Positions 1-5,830 of a stretch of DNA of 7,081 bases are shown here, piece by piece. The first letter of the stretch is position 1, and each line of letters opens with the position of its first letter. Made by a program: the position numbers and the translations under genes. This DNA is from Rhodobacterales bacterium (GTDB lineage: Bacteria; Pseudomonadota; Alphaproteobacteria; Rhodobacterales; Rhodobacteraceae), in assembly GCA_013298675.1 (NCBI GenBank), contig JAAFIJ010000146.1:1-7081 (forward strand), in the 5' to 3' direction. The notes beneath the pieces were generated by a model that did not search any database, was not told where the DNA came from, and saw nothing but the letters and a program-made list of their open reading frames with translations.

Positions 1-188
1 TTGTCACCCGCATGCCTGATGCAAATGCAATAGCGCCGGTCTTGCCCGATCAAATTCAGTTGCCGCCGGGGCAGACGGCCGCAGCGGTGACCATGGGAAA
101 AGGCTGGATTGCCGTCGTGACAGAGCAGCAATCGATCCTGATCTTTAACCCAGACGGCTCCTTGCGCCAAACAGTTGCAATCAACTGA
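1..188 (+). CDS. 3' end of a small DUF6476-like protein (partial)
   Basis: An open frame enters from the left edge (first full codon at position 3) and ends at TGA 186-188, leaving 61 residues of a C-terminus. The visible part runs from a proline-rich stretch (PVLPDQIQLPPG) into a short beta-rich module with GKGWIAVVTE, then ILIFNPDGSLRQTVAIN at the very end. That ending resembles the C-terminus of the DUF6476 family of small single-membrane-helix proteins in Rhodobacteraceae. The match is from memory. The N-terminal membrane helix expected for that family lies outside the window and cannot be checked. The function is unknown. It is separated from the next gene by 80 bases, so it is probably not part of the amidase transcription unit. 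An alternative is any other small envelope protein with a similar beta-rich end. Confidence 0.6.
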   Translation, partial: VTRMPDANAIAPVLPDQIQLPPGQTAAAVTMGKGWIAVVTEQQSILIFNPDGSLRQTVAIN

Positions 189-198
189 TCCATCAGGC

Positions 199-228
199 TT
201 GACGGTTCATACCAAAGACTGTTGCTAT
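199..228 (+). promoter_or_regulatory. possible promoter for the first amidase gene
   Basis: TTGACG at 199-204 is a good -35-like hexamer. The best -10 candidate, TGCTAT at 223-228, lies 18 bases downstream and keeps only three of the six consensus bases. The site falls in the only gap between the upstream fragment and the amidase start at 269, where a promoter would be expected. No operator-like dyad is evident. This is a weak call based on hexamers alone. Confidence 0.25.
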
Positions 229-268
229 CTATGCACCGCAAAGACGCAAAACTGATGGGACTTGGAAC

Positions 269-1726
269 ATGATCGGCGATTTAGGGGCACGCGACGCGAC
301 AGAGCTGGCATCGCGCGTGGCCAGCGGTGAGGTGAGCGCCACAGAATTGTTGGATGCGGCGCTGCGCGCAGTCAGCGAACGTAACCCCGCCTTGAATGCC
401 GTGGTCTTGATCAATGAGGACGCCGCCCGCAAGTCCATCACCCAAGGACTGCCGCGTGGCCCGTTTCGGGGTGTGCCGTTTTTGCTGAAAGACCTTGGTT
501 GCGAGGCGGTTGATTTTCCCAGCCACAACGGCTCTCGTTTGCTGAAAAACACCACCTACAGCCAAGACTCTGCAATCTTTGATCGGATGCGGGCCACGGG
601 TGTCGTCACTTTTGGGCGCACCACCAGTCCCGAAAGCGGCATCGGCGCGGTGACAGAGGCGGCAGTTTATGGCGGGCCCACGCGCAACCCCTGGAACACC
701 GATCATACGTCCGGCGGGTCTTCGGGCGGTGCAGGTGCAGCAGTGGCTGCCGGGATCGTCGCTTTTGCCCATGGCTCTGATGGTGGCGGATCAGTGCGCA
801 TTCCGGCATCCAGTTGTGGATTGTTCGGCTTTAAACCCACCCGTGCCCGCCTGCCCGATGGTCCTTTTTCTGGCGAAGGCTGGGCGGGCATGTCGATTGA
901 CGGGTTTCTGACCCGGTCAGTGCGCGACACGGCGACGATGCTGGACGCCTGCCAAGGTCCTGATCTTGGTGCGCCTTATGCGGCCCCTGCCCTGACCCAA
1001 GGCCATGCCGCCGCTATCAGCCGTCCGCCAAAACGCTTGCGCGTGGCGCTGTGCGACACGACCTTTACCGGCGAGGCGATTGATCCCGAAGTGGCGCAAG
1101 TGGTGCGGCAGACGGGCCACTTGCTGGAAAGCCTTGGGCACAGCGTCGAACCAGGTCGCCCAAACCAAGCCGATGTGAACGAAATGATGCGCGCATGGAC
1201 CGATATCGTGGCAGTCGGCACAGCGCTGGGGCTAGAGTCAGATTTGGACGGGCGCGCGCCCACGGCAGCCCAGGTTGAAGGTGTCAGCCGCAGCGCCTTG
1301 GCCCATGCCAAAACCCTTTCGCCAACGCGGTATCTTCAGGCGGTCGGACAAATCCACCGGTTTGGCCGCCAAATGGCGCAGTACTTTTCTGATGGTCCAG
1401 ACATTTTGTTGTCTGCGACTTTGGCCGAACCACCCGCCAAAGTCGGCCGGTTTCATCACGACCGCGACGATTATGTGAACTACCGAATCGGGCCAAACGG
1501 CATTTTTGCCTATTCGCCGTTTTGCGCGGTGTTCAATGCCAGTGGGCAACCGGCCGCATCGGTACCACTTGGGTTTTCCAAATCCGGGTTGCCGATTGGC
1601 ATCCATCTGGCCGCCCCTTACGGCGCGGATGAAACCCTTATTTCCCTGTGTGCAGAATTGGAACTTGCGGCACCGTGGGCCCACCGCCGCCCAAATATGC
1701 AGCACAGGGGCGGTCAATCCATCTAG
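269..1726 (+). CDS. Amidase-signature family hydrolase, 6-aminohexanoate-cyclic-dimer hydrolase-like
   Basis: A complete 485-residue amidase-signature enzyme (PF01425 type), which hydrolyses a carbon-nitrogen amide bond through a Ser-cisSer-Lys triad. The triad is visible: Lys74 in VPFLLKDL, cis-Ser151 in GGSSGG (149-154), and nucleophile Ser175 in GGGSVRIPAS. The 24-residue spacing between the serines matches characterised members such as FAAH and NylA. The block SHNGSRLLKN near residue 85, the RIPASSCGLFGFKPTR segment, the C-terminal NASGQPAASVPLGFSKSGLPIGI stretch and the length (NylA is about 493 residues) point to the branch annotated as 6-aminohexanoate-cyclic-dimer hydrolase. Real substrates in that branch are mostly unknown, so cyclic-amide or nylon-oligomer activity is not implied. 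There is no signal peptide, so it should be cytoplasmic. The ATG at 269 has GGGA at 257-260, 8 bases upstream. It lies 111 bases upstream of the polyamine-type importer operon, in the same orientation. The family call is near certain; the substrate is open. Confidence 0.93.
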   Translation: MIGDLGARDATELASRVASGEVSATELLDAALRAVSERNPALNAVVLINEDAARKSITQGLPRGPFRGVPFLLKDLGCEAVDFPSHNGSRLLKNTTYSQDSAIFDRMRATGVVTFGRTTSPESGIGAVTEAAVYGGPTRNPWNTDHTSGGSSGGAGAAVAAGIVAFAHGSDGGGSVRIPASSCGLFGFKPTRARLPDGPFSGEGWAGMSIDGFLTRSVRDTATMLDACQGPDLGAPYAAPALTQGHAAAISRPPKRLRVALCDTTFTGEAIDPEVAQVVRQTGHLLESLGHSVEPGRPNQADVNEMMRAWTDIVAVGTALGLESDLDGRAPTAAQVEGVSRSALAHAKTLSPTRYLQAVGQIHRFGRQMAQYFSDGPDILLSATLAEPPAKVGRFHHDRDDYVNYRIGPNGIFAYSPFCAVFNASGQPAASVPLGFSKSGLPIGIHLAAPYGADETLISLCAELELAAPWAHRRPNMQHRGGQSI

Positions 1727-1808
1727 CCCGCATCCCTTAGGTTGAACACAACAGCTTTCCTGTCGTTAAACAAAGTTTTCATTGCTTAAGCGCACGACCA
1801 GCGTCCAA

Positions 1809-1814
1809 TATGAT
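1809..1814 (+). promoter_or_regulatory. possible -10 element for the importer operon
   Basis: TATGAT differs from the TATAAT consensus at one position. Transcription from it would start near 1821, leaving a short leader that holds the GGAG ribosome site at 1825-1828 and the GTG start at 1838. No convincing -35 hexamer is found at 16-18 bases: TTGCTT at 1782-1787 is 21 bases away, too far. An 8-base palindrome, GCTTAAGC, sits at 1784-1791 and could be incidental. The gap 1727-1837 holds no gene that I can support. Confidence 0.3.
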
Positions 1815-1837
1815 CAAAATTGACGGAGCGAGTCACC

Positions 1838-1867
1838 GTGAACGAAAAAGCCGCGAACGAAAAAGCT
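1838..1867 (+). repeat. two tandem 15-base units at the start of the ATPase gene
   Basis: The units 1838-1852 and 1853-1867 are identical at 13 of 15 positions and share the 12-base core GAACGAAAAAGC (1840-1851 and 1855-1866). They encode VNEKA and ANEKA, a charged, probably disordered N-terminal tail ahead of the conserved ATPase fold. The A5 runs make replication slippage a simple explanation. Confidence 0.8.
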
Positions 1868-2935
1868 GTGATCCAGAAGAATGCCATCGAGGCCAGAAAC
1901 ATTGTCAAAACCTTTGGTGTGGGCCAGGCGGCTGCGCGTGCGCTAGATGATGTGACTGTTGAAATTCGGCAGGGCGAATTCTTTACGCTTCTGGGGCCGT
2001 CGGGATGCGGCAAGACCACTTTGTTAAGGCTGATTGCCGGGTTCGAAATGCCGACCGAAGGCACAATCCTTTTGGACGGACAGGACATCACTTATCTGCC
2101 ACCCAACAAACGCCCCGTGAATACGGTGTTTCAAAGCTATGCCCTGTTTCCGCATTTGACGGTTGCGCAAAACGTGGGCTTTGGTCTGGAAATGCAGGGC
2201 CGCCCCAAAGCCGAGGTCAATGACACCGTCGCGCGCATGCTGGCTTTGGTCAAACTTGAACCGCTCGCGCATCGCAAGACCAATCAACTATCGGGCGGCC
2301 AACAACAACGCGTGGCCCTTGCCCGGGCTTTGGCCCCAAGTCCCAAGGTTTTGTTGCTGGACGAACCACTGTCAGCGCTTGATTTGAAATTGCGTAAAGA
2401 GATGCAGATCGAGTTGAAGCGTTTGCAAGTGGAAACCGGCATCACTTTTGTTTTCGTGACCCATGACCAAGAAGAAGCACTGACCATGTCAGACCGAGTT
2501 GGCGTGATGTCGCAGGGCAAGTTGCAGCAAGTTGGTTCGCCAAAGGACATCTACACCAAACCCGTCAACCGCTTTGTCGCCTCTTTTATCGGTGAGACGA
2601 ATTTTATCGCGGCGCGGGCCGAGGCTGGGAAAGTGCACCTTGCGACGGGCGACACAATCGACATCGCAGGCCTGTCCGCTGGCGGTAACGTCACGGTTAC
2701 TATCCGACCCGAACAACTGCGATTGGTTGATAAGACAGAGACTGGTGCCATGCGGGCCACGGTCAAATCTCTGGTTTACTTTGGCACTGATACGCATTGC
2801 TATCTGTCATTGACCGACGGATCCGAAGTTGTGGCACGCCTTCAAAGCCCGGCCTCTGGTGACGCAGGGCTGACCCCGGGGCAAAGCGTGGGTTTGCGCG
2901 CGGTGCCGGGTGCCGCCCAGATCGTATTGGATTAG
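1838..2935 (+). CDS. potA: Spermidine/putrescine-type ABC transporter ATP-binding protein (PotA-like)
   Basis: The cytoplasmic ATPase that powers the importer encoded by the next three genes. All nucleotide-binding motifs are intact (numbered from the GTG start, 365 residues): Walker A GPSGCGKT at 53-60, Q-loop Gln99 in FQSYALFP, signature LSGGQQ at 151-156, Walker B LLLDEP with Asp175-Glu176, the D-loop SALD, and switch His209 in FVTHDQEEAL. The C-terminal third, from about residue 245, is the TOBE-type beta domain typical of PotA/MalK-class ATPases, with TIRPEQLRL inside it. I chose GTG 1838 because GGAG at 1825-1828 lies 9 bases upstream. An in-frame TTG at 1820 would add six residues but has no ribosome site. 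The first ten codons carry a duplicated NEKA unit. The stop is followed after 4 bases by the first permease ATG, so translation is probably coupled. Polyamine specificity is inferred from the operon; the ATPase alone could also fit related oligosaccharide or iron importers. Confidence 0.93.
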   Translation: MNEKAANEKAVIQKNAIEARNIVKTFGVGQAAARALDDVTVEIRQGEFFTLLGPSGCGKTTLLRLIAGFEMPTEGTILLDGQDITYLPPNKRPVNTVFQSYALFPHLTVAQNVGFGLEMQGRPKAEVNDTVARMLALVKLEPLAHRKTNQLSGGQQQRVALARALAPSPKVLLLDEPLSALDLKLRKEMQIELKRLQVETGITFVFVTHDQEEALTMSDRVGVMSQGKLQQVGSPKDIYTKPVNRFVASFIGETNFIAARAEAGKVHLATGDTIDIAGLSAGGNVTVTIRPEQLRLVDKTETGAMRATVKSLVYFGTDTHCYLSLTDGSEVVARLQSPASGDAGLTPGQSVGLRAVPGAAQIVLD

Positions 2936-2939
2936 CGAC

Positions 2940-3854
2940 ATGAGCAGCCCGGCCGAACAAGCCCAAATCGCACAGTCGGTTCGCAACGGTTGGCTGTTGT
3001 CTACGCCTGCCTTGATTGTTCTGGCTTTTGCGTCGCTGGGTCCCCTGATCATTGTGATCGTCTATTCGTTTCTGGCGCCGGGGAAATACGGCAACGTCGA
3101 GTGGGCTTTTTCGCTGAGCGGCTGGCGGGGGATCATCTATACGAAGGATATCTTTAGCGACGAATACGTGCTGGCCGATGCACATCTGGCAATTTTCTGG
3201 CGGTCGATCAAACTGTCATTTCTGACGACACTGACGACCTTTGCGGTTGGGTTTCCGACCGCATGGTTCATCGCAACCCGGGCGCCAAAAGCGCGCGCCA
3301 TGTGGTTGTTTCTAATCACGATTCCGTTTTGGACGAACCTTTTGATCCGCACCTATGCCATCAATGAGGTGATCCGAAATGAAGGTTTGATGAACACCGT
3401 TCTTTTGAAATTGGGGCTGATCACCCAACCGATTGTCATCATCTATACCGACATCGCAGTGTTTATCGGCATGACCTATGTCTATTTGCCCTTGATGGTG
3501 CTGCCGTTGTTTGCGGCCATCGACCGTTTTGACATGAAATTGTTAGAAGCGGGCTATGATCTGTACGCCAGCCGCTGGCAGGTGCTACGACGGGTCATTC
3601 TGCCCATTGTCAAACCGGGGATCATCGCGGGGTCTATCTTGGTGTTCGTGCCCTCCCTCGGCGCTTATGTCACGCCGCGTGTTCTTGGGGGCGGCAAACA
3701 AATGATGATCGGCAACCTGATTGATCTTCAATTTGGTCAGGGACGCAATTGGCCGCTTGGGGCCGCTTTGTCGATGACTTTGCTGATGATCGTGACAATC
3801 GCACTTTTGATCTATGTACGTTATGCGAACAAGGAGACGGGTGGACATGGCTAA
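2940..3854 (+). CDS. potB: Spermidine/putrescine-type ABC transporter permease (PotB-like)
   Basis: An inner-membrane permease of 304 residues, one half of the translocation channel. By eye there are six hydrophobic segments, near residues 20-45, 92-112, 121-140, 173-193, 228-248 and 273-294, with a long periplasmic loop after the first, as in PotB/PotH. The cytoplasmic EAA coupling loop is at 203-222 (EAGYDLY... VILP). It keeps the Glu and the final LP but has Tyr209 where the consensus has Gly. The late segment GAYVTPRVLGGG, followed by MMIGNLI, is typical of the PotB class. I chose ATG 2940, 4 bases after the ATPase stop. The only upstream in-frame start, GTG 2910, would lie inside the ATPase gene and add an unlikely ten-residue tail. 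The ribosome site is weak (TTGGA near 2926-2930), consistent with coupling to the ATPase gene. The end overlaps the next permease by 8 bases. The substrate class is inferred from the family and from the binding protein. Confidence 0.92.
   Translation: MSSPAEQAQIAQSVRNGWLLSTPALIVLAFASLGPLIIVIVYSFLAPGKYGNVEWAFSLSGWRGIIYTKDIFSDEYVLADAHLAIFWRSIKLSFLTTLTTFAVGFPTAWFIATRAPKARAMWLFLITIPFWTNLLIRTYAINEVIRNEGLMNTVLLKLGLITQPIVIIYTDIAVFIGMTYVYLPLMVLPLFAAIDRFDMKLLEAGYDLYASRWQVLRRVILPIVKPGIIAGSILVFVPSLGAYVTPRVLGGGKQMMIGNLIDLQFGQGRNWPLGAALSMTLLMIVTIALLIYVRYANKETGGHG
3831..3836 (+). promoter_or_regulatory. ribosome binding site deciding the second permease start
   Basis: AAGGAG lies inside the end of the first permease gene. 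It is 10 bases before ATG 3847 and only 4 before an in-frame GTG at 3841. The ATG is the more likely start, with a slightly long spacer; the GTG would add two residues. The arrangement supports translational coupling of the two permeases, which should be made in equal amounts. Confidence 0.6.
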
Positions 3855-4677
3855 TCCCTCTCTCAAACCGCAACGAAAACGCGCGTTTTCTGTGGCTAAT
3901 CTACCGGGGTTTACAACCATCGCCATCGTGGCGTTCGTAGCCCTGTATCTGCCGATCATCACACTTGCGGCCTATAGCTTTAATGCGAGCCAATCCGTGG
4001 CCGTTTGGGGCGGATTTTCACTTGATTGGTACGCCAAGGCCTGGGCCAATGATCAGGTCAAGGACGCGACAGTGCGGTCCCTGATCATCGCCGTGTCCGC
4101 GAGTTTGATCGCAACAGCTGTCGCCACAATGGCAGCCCTTGGCACCACGCGGCGGCGCAGTTTTAAGGGGCAGACGTTTATCTATGTCGTGATCAATCAA
4201 CCGCTGATGGTGCCTGAAATCGTCAGCGCGGTGGCACTGCTGATCTTCTTTTCGTCGATTAAAGTCGCTACAGGGTACACAGGCCTTGGGTATTTGATCA
4301 TTGCCCACGCCGCGTTTTGCATCCCCTTTGCCTATTTGCCGATCCGCGCGCGGCTTGAGGGGATGGATTTGTCGCTGGAAACCGCCGCAGCCGATCTTTA
4401 CGCAACGCCGTGGCAAACCTTTCGCAAAGTCACCCTTCCGATCCTAGCACCCGGGGTGATGGCGGGCGCGATGCTGGCTTTTGTGATCAGCCTTGATGAT
4501 GTGGTGATCACAGAGTTTGTGAAATCTGGCGGTCAAGATACCTTGCCCACCTATATGCTTGGCCAAATGCGCCGCCAATTGACGCCAGAAATCAACGCGA
4601 TTTCAAGCATGCTTTTGGCTTTGACGGTGGTCTTGCTGACGCTTTTCTTTTTACTGACACGCAAGAATGACCAATAA
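3847..4677 (+). CDS. potC: Spermidine/putrescine-type ABC transporter permease (PotC-like)
   Basis: The second inner-membrane half of the channel, 276 residues, close to the usual PotC/PotI length. Hydrophobic segments lie near residues 22-44, 77-97, 120-136, 147-164, 204-224 and 252-271. The segment SLDDVVITEFV (about 215-225), followed by TLPTYMLGQ, is characteristic of the PotC class. The coupling loop reads ETAAADLY then VTLP (178-198). In the consensus register the Glu is replaced by Thr179, with a Glu just before it, and the conserved Gly is Tyr185. It overlaps the first permease by 8 bases and is followed after 27 bases by the binding-protein gene. The N-terminus is basic (KPQRKR), consistent with a cytoplasmic start before the first helix. 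It should pair with the upstream permease and the ATPase in a 1:1:2 complex, as is known for this transporter family. Confidence 0.92.
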   Translation: MANPSLKPQRKRAFSVANLPGFTTIAIVAFVALYLPIITLAAYSFNASQSVAVWGGFSLDWYAKAWANDQVKDATVRSLIIAVSASLIATAVATMAALGTTRRRSFKGQTFIYVVINQPLMVPEIVSAVALLIFFSSIKVATGYTGLGYLIIAHAAFCIPFAYLPIRARLEGMDLSLETAAADLYATPWQTFRKVTLPILAPGVMAGAMLAFVISLDDVVITEFVKSGGQDTLPTYMLGQMRRQLTPEINAISSMLLALTVVLLTLFFLLTRKNDQ

Positions 4678-4704
4678 AACACACCACAATCGGGAGATCT
4701 GCAA

Positions 4705-5730
4705 ATGAAGAAACTTATATGCGCTGCAGCCATGTTGATGAGCACCACCACACTGGCCCAAGCCGAAGGCACGCTGCAGCTGTTCAACTGGGGAAATTAC
4801 ACCAACCCAGAGCTGTTGGCGAAGTTTGAAAAAGAAACCGGCATCAAAGTGACGGTGACCGATTACGACAGCAACGACGCAGCTTTGGCCAAGATTGAGG
4901 CCGGAGGTCATGGGTTCGACCTTGTCGTACCGACGCACCAATATGTGCAAATCTATGCCGAAAAGGGCCTGATCGTGCCGTTGGATCTGGCAAAGATCCC
5001 GCACCATTCGAACATCGCGCCAGAGTGGATGGACGTCAGCTGGGATAAGGGCCGCACCCTGACCATTCCATGGCAGTGGGGTACCACGGGCATCGCTGTG
5101 AACACGTCGGTCTATAAAGGTGACGTCAACACCTCAGACGTTTTCATCAATGTTCCTGAAGAGTTGAAAGGCAAGATTAACGTCGTCCCAGAGATGAACG
5201 ACATCGTCAACCTTGCCGTGATGTGGGCAGGCGGAGAGCCTTGCAGCGAAGATAAAGAGGTGCTGAAAAAAGCCCGCGATGCGCTGGTGGCCGCCAAGCC
5301 GAACTGGATTTCGATGGACTATGGTGCGACTGAAAAGATGTCCAACAACGACTGGGCAGCATCGGTCAACTGGAACGGTTCAACCATGCGGGTGCGCCTT
5401 GCCAATCCAGATGTGGCATATGGATATCCCAAGGAAGGTTATCCGGTCTGGATGGATTCCGTGGCCTTGCTAAAGGATGCCCAGAACGTCGAAGAAGCGT
5501 ATAAATTCCTGGACTTCATCGCCTTGCCAGAAAATGCGGGCCTGATTTCGGCGTTTGCACGCTATGCAAATGGGATTTCAGGGTCTGAAGCCTTTATGCC
5601 TGAAGACATGAAAGCAGCACCGGAGGTTGTTATTCCAGAAGAGTTTAAGGCAGCGGGCACGTTCATTCCAACTTGCAGCCCGTTGGCTCAGGAGTACATG
5701 ACGGCGATCTGGACTGAATTGCAGAAGTAA
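4705..5730 (+). CDS. potD: Polyamine-type periplasmic substrate-binding protein (PotD/PotF-like)
   Basis: The secreted ligand-binding component, 341 residues before processing. Residues 1-20 form a signal peptide (MKK start, hydrophobic core, then AQA before Glu21), giving a mature protein of about 321 residues. The mature start LQLFNWGNYTNPELL, followed by FEKETGIKV and the FDLVVPT segment near 71-77, is the PotD/PotF fold signature. By eye against remembered E. coli PotD, ligand-pocket residues are retained: Trp29 (PotD Trp34), Trp223 in NWNGS (Trp229), and Trp249 with Asp251 in VWMDS (Trp255, Asp257). Asp166 may stand for PotD Glu171. That supports a cationic amine ligand. Cys180 and Cys324 are the only cysteines in the mature part and could form a disulfide. 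The start has GGGAG at 4692-4696, 8 bases upstream, stronger than the permease sites and fitting the excess of binding protein usual for such systems. It is the last importer gene, followed by hairpins. PotD versus PotF versus an opine or amide-amine binder cannot be settled here. Confidence 0.92.
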   Translation: MKKLICAAAMLMSTTTLAQAEGTLQLFNWGNYTNPELLAKFEKETGIKVTVTDYDSNDAALAKIEAGGHGFDLVVPTHQYVQIYAEKGLIVPLDLAKIPHHSNIAPEWMDVSWDKGRTLTIPWQWGTTGIAVNTSVYKGDVNTSDVFINVPEELKGKINVVPEMNDIVNLAVMWAGGEPCSEDKEVLKKARDALVAAKPNWISMDYGATEKMSNNDWAASVNWNGSTMRVRLANPDVAYGYPKEGYPVWMDSVALLKDAQNVEEAYKFLDFIALPENAGLISAFARYANGISGSEAFMPEDMKAAPEVVIPEEFKAAGTFIPTCSPLAQEYMTAIWTELQK

Positions 5731-5738
5731 GCTGTCAC

Positions 5739-5762
5739 AAGGGCGCAGAAGTTAGCGCCTTT
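5739..5762 (+). terminator. candidate terminator hairpin after the importer operon
   Basis: Eight base pairs join AAGGGCGC (5739-5746) to GCGCCTTT (5755-5762), with one G-T pair and an 8-base loop. It begins 9 bases after the binding-protein stop, where an operon terminator is expected. The T run is short and falls within the stem, so it is a weak intrinsic terminator at best. It may act together with the stronger hairpin that follows. Confidence 0.5.
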
Positions 5763-5770
5763 ACGTCACC

Positions 5771-5794
5771 GTCGGGGGGGCTAGCCCCCCCGAC
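5771..5794. repeat. perfect 24-base GC-rich palindrome (hairpin)
   Basis: The half GTCGGGGGGGCT (5771-5782) is followed directly by its exact reverse complement (5783-5794), giving a very stable hairpin with a tip around CTAG. There is no U-tract after it. Instead come more C residues and then GGATATTT (5801-5808). It lies between two hairpin-forming or coding regions, 36 bases before the second amidase start. It could reinforce termination of the importer transcript or protect its 3' end. From memory, GC-rich hairpins followed by GGATATTT recur between genes of Rhodobacteraceae, so it may be a dispersed family element. Confidence 0.75.
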
Positions 5795-5830
5795 CCCCCA
5801 GGATATTTATGAACAAATGAAATATGACCG

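Noticed and set aside
281..772. Long minus-strand open frame of 163 codons opposite the first amidase
   Set aside because: It is antisense to conserved amidase motifs, its translation is rich in Cys, Arg and His without any recognisable domain, and it has no ribosome site or separate context.
1238..1717. Minus-strand open frame of 159 codons opposite the C-terminal half of the first amidase
   Set aside because: It overlaps a well-supported gene completely and its composition is that of a codon-bias shadow.
1768..1778. Small dyad AAAC-AAA-GTTT upstream of the importer operon as an operator
   Set aside because: Four base pairs with a three-base loop are expected by chance in an AT-richer gap, and nothing links it to a regulator.
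2910..2939. Upstream GTG start for the first permease
   Set aside because: It would overlap the ATPase gene by 26 bases, has no ribosome site, and adds a tail not expected in PotB proteins; ATG 2940 fits the tight operon spacing.
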